From NCBI GenBank assembly GCA_954871525.1, contig OX940868.1, positions 21,881,056 to 21,945,055 of the forward strand: a stretch of DNA of 64,000 bases, read 5' to 3'. This stretch comes from Parietaria judaica (Eukaryota > Streptophyta > Magnoliopsida > Rosales > Urticaceae). The position numbers and the translations under genes were made by a program. The notes under the pieces are model-generated. The model saw only the letters and a list, made by a program, of their open reading frames with translations. It was not told where the DNA came from and did not search any database. Below are positions 47,151 to 56,021 of the stretch, in pieces. Position 1 is the stretch's first letter. Each line of letters opens with the position of its first letter.

Positions 47151-47766
47151 GGGAAACTTCAATAAATATGTCCGGTTGAGTAAGTTAGAACGAAAAAGTA
47201 TCCATATTTAATAAGTTACAAATCTATTCTTCAATCTCATTTTTAACCCAAATTCATGGTTAAACTAACCAGCCCAAACCCTCCCCATTTCTCTCTCCTT
47301 CGTTCCTCCTCATTTCAGCAAAAGAAAAAAGAAAAAAGAAAATCAAAATAGGGCTCGAAGAACCCAGCTCGACGAAACCCACATCGCTCAAACCTCCAGG
47401 CGACGTCGCCCTCGCCGACGAAACCCAGGCGATGCTCCCTCGCCGACGAAACCCCACAACCCACCTCGCTCGAAACTCAGGCAACCAACCCTCGTCCCTC
47501 AAGAAACTCAGGCGACGTCGCGTGGAGGTTTGAGCGATGTGGGTTTCGTCGAGCTGGGTTCTTCGAGCCCTATTTTGATTTTTTTTCTTTTTTCTTTTGC
47601 TGAAATGAGGGGGAACGAAGGAGAGAGAATGGGGGAGGGTTTGGGCTGGTTAGTTTAACCATGGGTTTGGGTTAAAAATGAAATTGAGGAATAGATTTGT
47701 AACTTATTAAAAACGGGTACTTTTTCGTTCTAACTTATTCAACCGGACATATTTATTGAAGTTCCC
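47151..47766. mobile_element. MULE-like foldback with GC-rich arms
   Basis: Ends GGGAAACTTCAATAAATATG and the inverse, then GGTTGAGTAAGTTAGAACG inverted. Palindromy continues inward through GGGCTCGAAGAACCCAGCTC to within about 60 bp of the centre (near 47460). The flanks are AT dinucleotide runs, so the 9-bp duplication (ATATATATA-like) is uninformative. The short ORF in the GC-rich arms is not a recognised gene. Confidence 0.7.
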
Positions 47767-47947
47767 CTATATATATATATATATAAATATGAATCTGAGT
47801 CTAAATACAAAACACGACTAACATAATTAGGGCTTTTTAGCAAAATACTCAATTTGAGTGGAACTTTTTTAAAAAACCCTCAAAAATTTACTATAATAAA
47901 AGAAACCCTCATTTGATGTTATTTGGACAATTATACCCTTAATATAT

Positions 47948-48110
47948 CGAAACCATCTTCGTTCTCCTGCCTTCGTCGTCGAACAGAGCTTCGAAACCAT
48001 CTTCGTCGGCGAACAGAGCTCGAAACCATTCTTCCTTCTTCGACAGAGCTCGAAACCATCCTTCCTTCTTCGACAGAGCTCGAAACCATCTTCTCCTTCG
48101 CCAAGCCTTC
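47948..48110 (+). repeat. Short tandem subrepeats, about 30-44-bp units
   Basis: Four units starting CGAAACCATCTTC or CGAAACCATTCTTCC and ending ACAGAGCT. They account for the long minus-strand ORF that overlaps this stretch. Confidence 0.85.
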
Positions 48111-48294
48111 GTCGACTGTGATCTCCATTCTTCTTCACCATTCTTCTTCGGCGAAGCTCGAAACGACCTCGAAAGACCCTTTTCCCTTCTGTCAGCGATT
48201 CGGGGAGATTCGCTTGAACCCTAATTCTGGAGCTCAATTTCGCCCCCAAATCCGGTTTTGACATCGCTTTGACCGTCTGCTGATCCGTCTGGCC

Positions 48295-48439
48295 ATGGCT
48301 TCCGCGAAGAGGGCTCGGTCGCGAGGCACGCTGGTCAAAGAGAACGGCACCAAGCTCAAGGAAGGCCTCAGCGTCTTCAAGTCTAACAAGTTCGATGCCC
48401 AAGTCTTCCGTGCAGTCTCGTTGCGCCCTCAACGAAAAG
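48295..48439 (+). pseudogene. EXO84: EXO84 (exocyst subunit) first-exon fragment, frameshifted
   Basis: From the ATG, the reading MASAKRARSRG, then TLVKENGTKLKEGL and SVFKSNKFDAQVF, matches the N-terminus of plant EXO84B/C (VKENG, EGLxVFKSDxFDA). At about 48408 one extra base shifts the frame. In the next frame the match continues as VQSRCALNEK and stops at AAG|GTCAGT, an exon donor. The following sequence has no further EXO84 exons. This is a captured or retained gene piece, not a functional gene. EXO84 tethers secretory vesicles at the plasma membrane. Identification rests on remembered family features, not a search. Confidence 0.7.
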
Positions 48440-48837
48440 GTCAGTTTTGGTTCACGATGAAAGCTTCATTGAAATCGGTGGAGAAGATTGATGTTGCTCG
48501 AGTGATGATGACTAGAACTTGGCCGATTTAGCTATAGAGCAGTGTAGGTGTTGGTCAAACACAAGCAATCGATATCAGCATTGCATTGTTATGGACAAGC
48601 TTATTCTAATCTGATTTTCCCAATTTAAGATTTTTGTTAAAGATGATGGTCTTCCATTGGAGAGAGATTGAATTATAGGAAGAGAGGATCGACAATAAGC
48701 AAGCAACGTGCATTTTTATTTGATTTGTTTTGTTTTACAATAATTTACTGTTATTTTATTTACAGAATCACATGGAAATCATTTTTATAACTTGGATTCT
48801 AAATAACTTGGTTTCGGTTCCGCTAGAGCAAGTCGTG

Positions 48838-48962
48838 GTCAGGTTTCAGCACATCGCCAAATCAAACCTCCAGCGGGTCACCGTACGATCTGTATACATC
48901 ATTTCCGCGATCCCAATGGGACTCCTCGTCGGAATACCGGCAGATCTCGAACGACGATAAAT
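48838..48962 (+). pseudogene. Unidentified exon-like fragment
   Basis: After a possible acceptor (CGCTAG at about 48830) one frame reads SKSWSGFSTSPNQTSSGSPY, then DLYTSFPRSQWDSSSEY and RQISNDDKW, ending near a GTGTAT donor. Base composition is unlike the AT-rich surroundings. I do not recognise the family. Other frames here are also open, so coding status is uncertain. Confidence 0.3.
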
Positions 48963-49169
48963 GGTGTATCCCCTTATTAATCTTCCGATTTGCGAGTACC
49001 AACTGCTTGATTTTTTTGCCTAGAGAGTAAAAGCTTTGAACCTTATTTATCATTTGTATTGTGTAGGCTAATGATATACGAAGCATTAAGGGTTGTGCTA
49101 TCAATAATCTTGTGAAAATAGCTTGATTTGGTTAACGGTTTTTTTTTTCTCCGATTTATAGATCACTCG

Positions 49170-51735
49170 TTACAAAAGTGTAAGTCCATGCTTAGTCATA
49201 TACTCCTTCTTTTGTTGGTCTTGGTCCTATACTCCTTTTGTTTTTTTTCGGGACCTTTGTTGTCACATTTGTAAATGTGATTATAAAAGTGTATATGTCG
49301 TTACAAAAGTATATCTGCCGTTACAAAAGTATAACTTCGGTTACTAAAGTGTAAGTTCAGTTACAAATATTATTTTCATACTTCCAAATTAATTCCAATA
49401 AAGAAAAATACTAAATTATTATTTTAAGAAATATATTGAATTATTAAATTTTTGTAACCGAAGTTACACTTTTCAAACCGAAGTTACACTTATGTAACTG
49501 GAGTTAAACTTTTGTAACTCGAGTTACAATTGTGTAAGTGAAGTTACCCTTATGTAACTGGAGTTACACTTTTGTAACTGGAGCTACAATATCGTAATTC
49601 TAGTCGTATATAACTACATTTATGTTACATATTAAGAGATTCTACATAAGAAATGATGCAAGTTTGTAAGGCAGAGAAACAATGTGTTTTTGCTCTTTTA
49701 GCGATAAAACAAAACGATATTAAAAGTGTATTTATTATGGAATCAAATTTCAATATATTTCTTAAAAAAATAATTTAGTGGTTTTTCTTTATTGGAATTA
49801 TTTTGGAAGTATTAAAACAATTTTTGTAACCGAAGTTACACTTATGTAACTGGAGTTACACTTGTGTAACTGGAGTTACACTTTTGTAACTGGGGTTACA
49901 CTTTTGTAATTGGAGTTACAATTTCGTAATTCTAGTCATATATAATTACACTTATGTTACATAGTAAGAGATTCTACATAAGAGATTCCAAAGTTACATT
50001 ATCGTAACTGAAGTTACACTAATTTAATTGGAATTAATTTTTTGTAACCGCAGTTACATTATCGTAACCAAAGTTACATTATGGTAACTAAAGTTACATT
50101 ATCGTAACTGAAGTTACACTAATTTAATTGGAATTAAATTTTTGTAACCGAAGTTACATTATCGTAACCAAAGTTACATTATGGTAACCAAAGTTACATT
50201 ATCGTAACTGAAGTTACACTAATTTAATTGGAATTAAATTTTTGTAACCGAAGTTACATTATCGTAACCGAAGTTACATTATCGTAACCAAAGTTACATT
50301 ATCGTAACTGAAGTTACACTAATTTAATTGGAATTAAATTTTTGTAACCGAAGTTACATTATCGTAACCAAAGTTACATTATGGTAACTAAAGTTACATT
50401 ATCGTAACTGAAGTTACACTAATTTAATTGGAATTAAATTTTTGTAACCGAAGTTACATTATCGTAACCAAAGTTACATTATGGTAACCAAAGTTACATT
50501 ATCGTAACTGAAGTTACACTAATTTAATTGGAATTAAATTCTTGTAACCAAAGTTACATTATCGTAACTGGAGTTACATTATCGTAACTGGAGTTACATT
50601 ATCGTAACTGGAGTTACACTTTTGTAACTGGAGTTACAATTTCAATATATTTGTTCAACTAATAATTTAGTGCTTTGGGAGTTAATTTGGAAGTATTAAA
50701 ATAATTTTTGTAACTGAAGTTACACTTTTGTAACTCAAGTTACATAAGCGTAACTGGTGCTACACTTTTGTAATAGGAGTTACACTTTCATAATTCTAGT
50801 CATATATGGTTATGTAATAGTATGACCACAATTATAATGACCACAATCATTAGAGTTACACTAATGTAAATATGGTTACACTAATTTAATTGGAATTAAA
50901 GTTTTGTAACCGAAGTTACATTATCGTAACCGAAGTTACATTATCGTAACTAAAGTTACACTTATGTAACTGGAGTTACAATTTCAATATATTTGTTCAA
51001 ATAATAATTTAGTGCTTTGGGAGTTAATTTGGAAGTATTAAAATAATTTTTGTAACTGAAGTTACACTTTTGTAACTCAAGTTACATAAGTGTAACCGGT
51101 GTTACACTTTTGTAACACCGGTTATTAATCCAGTCTAAATCTAAAGGTATGTAGCAATAATTTCACATAAATTGAGTTACAAAATAAAATTTAAATTGAA
51201 ATATTGTCAAAAAATAGTGACGTACAATTATGTAATAGTATGACCACAATTATGTAATACTATGACAACAATCATTAGACTTACACTAATGTAAATGTGC
51301 TTACACTAATTTAATTGGAATATAATTTTTGTAACCGAAGTTACACTTTTGTAACCGAAGTTACATTATCGTAACAGAAGTTACATTATCGTAACGGAAG
51401 TTACACTTATGTAACTGTAGTTACACTTTTGTAACCAAAGTTACAATTTCAATATATTTGTTCAAATAATAATTTAGTGCTTTGGGAGTTAACTTGGACG
51501 TATTAAAATAATTTTTGTAACTGAAGTTACACTTTTGTAACTCTAGTTACATAAGTGTAACCGGTGTTTCACTTTTGTAATAGGAGTTACACTTTCGTAA
51601 TTCTAGTCATATATGGTTATGTAATAGTATGACTACAATTATGTAATACTATGACCACAATCATTAGAGTTACACTAATGTAAATGTGGTTACACTAATT
51701 TAATTGGAATTAAAGTTTTGTAACCGAAGTTACAG
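49170..51735. repeat. Hairpin satellite: 20-bp GTAAC-N4-GTTAC units with 100- and 300-bp higher-order periods
   Basis: The basic unit is GTAACCGAAGTTACATTATC or a variant. GTAAC and GTTAC are reverse complements, so each unit can form a 5-bp stem with a 4-base loop. In 50021-50540 the spacer AATTTAATTGGAATTAAAT recurs exactly every 100 bases (50021, 50121, 50221, 50321, 50421, 50521). Lines of sequence at 50041-50220 are near-identical to those at 50341-50520, giving a 300-base superperiod. Outer parts (49170-49990, 50640-51735) are more diverged and add a 350-470-bp module containing TTAGTGCTTTGGGAGTTAA at about 50657, 51009 and 51475. Confidence 0.92.
49605..49845 (+). repeat. 240-bp module, copy 1 (copy 2 at 52310-52552)
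   Basis: ACATATTAAGAGATTCTACA, then AGCGATAAAACAAAACGATA and TTATGGAATCAAATTTCAAT, recur in the same order and orientation about 2.7 kb downstream. The two copies bracket the central array and the NFD4-like piece. Confidence 0.85.
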
Positions 51736-52108
51736 ATTCCATGATTCTCTCGCTGTCCATATCACTCGGACCCGTGCTATTAATACACATTGTATGATAA
51801 ATTTACATTGTATAGTCAAGCAATTAATACACAAGGAGGTTGTAACATCAGAAATGAACCATTTTGAGCATTAGGCATGAATCAATTATTCCTTGTCAAA
51901 CATACATTCCAATCATACCATGACCACCACATAACTCATACAGCTATACAAATTCATATAAATTATTAACTCTCTCTATATGTAAATATATATATACACA
52001 CACACACACACGTATATAGATACATAGAAAAACTCTAAATCCTAAGAAAATGAGAAAGCTCTGTCCTTCATTTGTTACGTTGTGAAGTTAGAATCTTTTG
52101 TATCGAAC

Positions 52109-52258
52109 ATGGTCGAAGCTGTCTACGCAGGCGGAGGCGGGGCCGGCCTCCGAGCGTTCGCCCGGCACGTGCTTCTCGGCCGGTGGCTCACGTTCTTCGC
52201 GTCGATGCTTATCATGTCGGTGTCGGGAGCGACGTACATGTTCGGACTCTACTCCAGT
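52109..52258 (+). pseudogene. NFD4/nodulin-like major-facilitator gene, 5' fragment
   Basis: The reading from the ATG has 50 codons: MVEAVYAGGGGAG, then LRAFARHVLLGRWLTFF, ASMLIMSVSGATYMFGLYSS. This matches the start of plant Nodulin-like/NUCLEAR FUSION DEFECTIVE 4-type membrane transporters (GRW, first membrane segment, SGATYxFGLYS). The match ends at 52258, where hairpin satellite sequence (TTACACTTATGTAACTGG) takes over in the middle of the exon. Roughly 370 bp of non-satellite sequence upstream (51736-52108) may be the original leader/promoter. The piece is truncated and cannot encode a transporter. Confidence 0.7.
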
Positions 52259-52620
52259 TACACTTATGTAACTGGAGTTACACTTTGTATATAAAGTTAC
52301 AATTTCGTAATTCTAGTCATATATAATTACACTTATGTTACATATTAAGAGATTCTACATAAGAAATGGTGCAAGTTTGTAAGTCAGAGAAACGGTGTGT
52401 TTTCACTCTTTTAGCGATAAAACAAAACGATATTAAAAGTGTATTTATTATGGAATCAAATTTCAATATATTTCTTAAAATAATAATTTAATGTTTTTTC
52501 TTTATTGGACGTAATTTGGAAGTATTAAAACAATTCTCGTAACCGAAGTTACACTATTGTAACAGAAGTTACACACTTGTAACAAAAGTTACACTCTTGT
52601 ATTGTAACTGGAGTTCGGCG
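52259..52620. repeat. Hairpin satellite, distal block
   Basis: GTAACTGGAGTTACACTTTG and similar units on both sides of the second 240-bp module. It ends at GGAGTTCGGCG, where the GC-rich right arm begins. Confidence 0.85.
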
Positions 52621-53278
52621 TTTCGATCGCCGGCGTTCGGCGTGGTTGCGCGACCCTAGGGTTTCTCTGATCTTCCACTGACGTGCAATATTGGGGCTGT
52701 TTGGCTCACCGATCTGGTTGGCGATCTTCTCGTGCTTCTCTTCTATGGCTGCGAAACAAACTCAGACTTCAATTCTGCCCCAGGCTTGCGAATCTCCAGA
52801 TCCGGTGTCCGAGCCGTTTTCTTCCGCCTCTGACCTAGGGTTCCGATCGCCGTGGTGATGCGACTCAGTTCTCCGCCGATCGGTGCCGTCGCGCGACCCT
52901 AGGGCTGGTTCTCCTCCCTCTTTGCTCGATCTTGAGGGGCTGTTTGGCTGTCTTCTTCTGGCTGCAATTTTGGGACTATTTGGCTTCGTTCTTTGTCGAG
53001 CGATTTTCTCAGCCATCTGTGCGAATCGATCGTCCAGGAGCTTCCTCATCATTGCTTCCATGGCGTCGATGTCTGGTCACCGGAGTGGCGACTGCCATCG
53101 CCAGAGATTCTTCCATCACGAGAGGAGGTCGGTGTGCAGAAAGTGAGAAAGGGAAATTAAGGTGGAAGGGTAAAGTGGGAAGATTAAGTTTAGAATGAGT
53201 AGATAGTGGATTAATCAAACTTTGAGTATTTTTTTAAAAAGTTTAACCTTAAACGAGTATTATGCTAATAATAATTAT

Positions 53279-53741
53279 TAGATAAGATAAATTTGAATCT
53301 CGTTTCCAACTAAACTAACGAATAGAACAATTAATGTAGGTCGATATAAAATTAGTAAACTAATACAAAGACATAAATACAAAACAAGAAATTAATTGTC
53401 ATTTTTTTTTCTTTTTCTTTTTCTTTCGTTTTTCTGGTTCAACTACAAAAACAATATATTTTAAAAAATTAGTCCATTAATCAGTAAATCTATATACCAG
53501 ATTATAGTATCTTCGTTCTTGGTGTAGCTTGTAAACATCGCTGCAATAGTTTAGCTTGTGAAAAATTAGGTGGAAGAGTGAGACTGAGAATTACCATTTT
53601 GTCCGGCGGCTATCTTTTCAAAAAATATATATATAAAAAAATCTTTTACTATCTTTTTCAATGTGTTTTCATCACCAGCATATAATACTTGTGCTTTATT
53701 TGAAACTCCTTATGCACTTGGTGACTTGGACATGTATAACA
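53279..53741. other. Intergenic, no gene seen
   Basis: AT-rich, with a CTTTTTCTTTTTCTTTC tract. Confidence 0.5.
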
Positions 53742-54249
53742 TATAATATAATAAGGGATAATAGCGGCATAAGTCCTCAACCTTTACTCAACTGGGCGGC
53801 ATAGCCCCAACCTCATTTAGCGGTATAAGTACCAAAAGATGATTTCCGTTCATATTTGACTAACGGAAGTAGTCAACGTTTGCGTGGTCAGCTTCTCGTC
53901 AACATGGACGCCACGTAATCGACATGTCACCATACATGTCATCCTCCATCACCATTAATTTTGCATTAAATTTGAATCCCTCCATCACCACATGCGAGGG
54001 CAATGGTTCGAATCGCTCCATCACCATTAATTTTGCATTAAATTTGATGACACGAGGATGACGTGTGTGGTGACATGTCGGATTACGTGGCGTCCACGTT
54101 GACGAGAAGCTGACCACGCAAACGTTGACTACTTCTGTTAGTCAAATATGGACGGAAATCATCTTTTGATACTTATACCGCTATTAAATGAGGTTGGGGC
54201 TATGCCGCCCCAGTTGAGTAAAGATTGAGGACTTATGCCGCTATTATCC

Positions 54250-54259
<10 letters not shown>
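53742..54259. mobile_element. MULE-type MITE (GGGATAATAGCGGC family)
   Basis: The element 53755-54250 has ends GGGATAATAGCGGCATAAGT and their inverse, with inverted arms of about 170 bp. TATAATATA occurs just outside both ends (53742-53750 and 54251-54259), though AT repeats make this weak. The interior has a duplicated CACCATTAATTTTGCATTAA. Confidence 0.8.

Positions 54260-54302
<43 letters not shown>
54254..54302. repeat. (AT)n microsatellite
   Basis: About 24 AT units directly abutting the MULE MITE. Confidence 0.95.
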
Positions 54303-54304
<2 letters not shown>

Positions 54305-54574
54305 GCGTAAAATGCCCTACATTATTAATTTATTATGTCCGATGAGATGACATATTATGTCAATCTTGCGACATTTTTTGTAGTTTATTATTGTTGATTG
54401 ATTTAGTAAAAACTTTTTTTTTTTAATATTGTAAAGTGAATATATCCTATAACTTGAAATAAAATACGTCTACTTGTTAGGAGATTAAACAAGCTAGTTC
54501 ATTTTTAAACATTTTCACATCTGCATTTCACTACTGCTTGCTTGTACATATTTTATTCATTAATTATATAAACA

Positions 54575-54735
54575 CTAGTGGACAGGTACGCTTCGAGCGG
54601 CGGCGATAATATCGTATAAAATTTGGTTGATAAAATCTAATTAATTTTACTTTCTAATGTGAATTATAAACGAAAGGCTTATTTAATCTAATTAATTTTA
54701 CTTTCTAATGTGAATTATAAACGAAAGGCTTATTT
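54575..54735 (-). mobile_element. Helitron 3' end in reverse orientation, partial
   Basis: On the minus strand the sequence reads CGCTCGAAGCG (hairpin, 54589-54599), then TACCTGTCCACTAG and a T. This resembles the 3' end of Helitron B (CCGTCCACTAG). I found no matching 5' end, so only the terminus is called. Just inside is a 51-bp tandem repeat (54634-54684 and 54685-54735). Confidence 0.6.
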
Positions 54736-54750
54736 AATCTAATTAACTTT
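54634..54750. repeat. 51-bp tandem repeat, two copies plus a partial third
   Basis: The unit begins AATCTAATTAATTTTACTTT and ends AACGAAAGGCTTATTT. The copies are identical as read. Confidence 0.9.
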
Positions 54751-55368
54751 TCAAGACTCTTTATTTTAATAATTTTTTATTAACTACGATCAATTATATA
54801 TTTGAAACTTTTAAAAGAATAGATAAATACTGCGTTGCGTTAATTAAAACATCGATTAACAAATCTTGATGAATTTTTTTTGTTGGAATCCTACCTTTAG
54901 AGTTTTTTTAAATAATAACTTAAGCTATAAGAATGAATACATTAAACTTAATCAGACAGGACATTAAACTAAAAAACGTGTATCGAAGAGTTGCTGCTCA
55001 GTTATTTCCCTCAACAACAAAAAAAGAGTTGTTGCTCAGTACTCACCAAAAAGTAACAATGATCTGAGTCTAAAAGCAGTTAAAAGCAGTTAACGTCTTT
55101 GAAAGAGAAACTATATTTTAGAAATTTACTTAAGGAAGCACAATTTTTTTTAAAAAAGAAACAAAAATAATACAAACCTACTCGATATTTTTAGCGGTTA
55201 ACATTACCAATATAAAAAATTTAAAAAATTATGCAGTAATATAAAATTAGTTGATTGAAGAAAAAAAGAGATTAGCGCCTAACGAAGAAAATTCTCTAAA
55301 TAAACTTGCATGAAATAATTTCTATGGCACGAGAAGATTTTTACATTATGTTAGTCTTTTATGCCTAA
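54751..55368. other. Intergenic, no gene seen
   Basis: AT-rich; may be Helitron interior. No ORF of note. Confidence 0.4.
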
Positions 55369-55853
55369 TTTTTAAAAGGGTTAATGACGGTGAAAATACT
55401 CAAAGTTTGGTCAAAGAACTTTTTGGGTACCCAAAGTTTAAAAATGATGACAAAAATACTCAAAATCATATTTGGGGAGTTGACCACTTCATTATTGTAA
55501 CGCATTAACTTACTCAATAACTCTAGCCACGTGAAAAAATCTGTTTCATTAAGTGTAATCATTGGGGTTCAATTAGTTGTATTAAATAGTATTACTTAGG
55601 GCTTTAATTCCCTGTTTTCTCGTAAACGAGGCTAATGTGGGCTCGTCAACGTGGAGAAAATTGTTCTGTCGGCAACCCAAGTTTGTTCGCGTGGTCAGAG
55701 TTAACATGTAAATTAACGGTGTTACGAGATTGGAGTGGTCAACTCCCCAAATATGACTTTGGGTATTTTTACCACTATTTTTAAACTTTGAGTACCCAAG
55801 AGGTTCTTTGACCAAACTTTGGGTATTTTTGTCATCATTAACCCTTTTTAAAA
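55369..55853. mobile_element. MULE-type MITE, 9-bp TSD
   Basis: The element 55378-55844 has ends GGGTTAATGACGGTGAAAAT and GGGTTAATGATGACAAAAAT (inverted), with arms of about 120 bp sharing TACTCAAAGTTTGGTCAAAG. It is flanked by TTTTTAAAA on both sides. Confidence 0.9.
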
Positions 55854-55883
55854 TATTACTACATGAAGGAATGGCCCGAGTTT

Positions 55884-56021
55884 TTAATCTCCAGTGTTAA
55901 CGTAGTTGTTGTTGTACGTCTTTGATCCGCCCTGGCAATCCCCACCGACCAATACTATAACTTCGTTGCTCTCCAAACTCCGAACCAATCTTCTTATTTC
56001 CCGTGACACCTTGAGATCCAT
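55884..56021 (-). pseudogene. Unidentified exon-like ORF, 45 codons
   Basis: The minus strand from 56021 reads MDLKVSREIRRLVRSLESNE, then VIVLVGGDCQGGSKTYNNNY and VNTGD, then stop. The amphipathic helix, hydrophobic strand and glycine/asparagine-rich turn look protein-like. An acceptor-like GGTAG precedes the ATG, so it could be a terminal exon. I do not recognise the family. No convincing upstream exon was found, although minus-strand 56540-56444 (start MAALDQVSSRNKKT, donor CG|GTATGT) and 57409 onward (start MELMLEKVECSLAK) are candidates. Confidence 0.25.

Larger units (their letters stand above)
47821..53278. mobile_element. Composite MULE-like element (inferred) with captured gene pieces and a hairpin satellite
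   Basis: The left end at about 47830 (TTTTTAGCAAAATACTC, then ACTTTTTTAAAAAACCCTC) is an imperfect inverse of the right end at about 53190-53268 (GAGTATTTTTTTAAAAAGTTT, then GAGTATTATGCTAATA). The flanks ACATAATTA and TAATAATTA share seven of nine bases. Inside, in order: a GAAACCATCTTC subrepeat block, an EXO84 exon piece, an unidentified exon-like piece, the GTAAC hairpin array, an NFD4-like 5' piece, more array, and a GC-rich right arm with two copies of GCGCGACCCTAGGG. The right arm has a minus-strand ORF from 53061 (start MEAMMRKLLDDRF) that I cannot assign. Gene capture between TIRs would make it Pack-MULE-like. The boundaries are the weak point. Confidence 0.45.

Noticed and set aside
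47869..48432. 187-codon minus-strand ORF
   Set aside because: It is antisense to the subrepeat block and the EXO84 fragment. Its repeated FELCRRRKDG-type text comes from the tandem subrepeats.
49170..51735. CRISPR-like array of short palindromic repeats
   Set aside because: Units are contiguous without unique spacers, vary in sequence and lie in plant nuclear DNA with no cas genes. It is a satellite.
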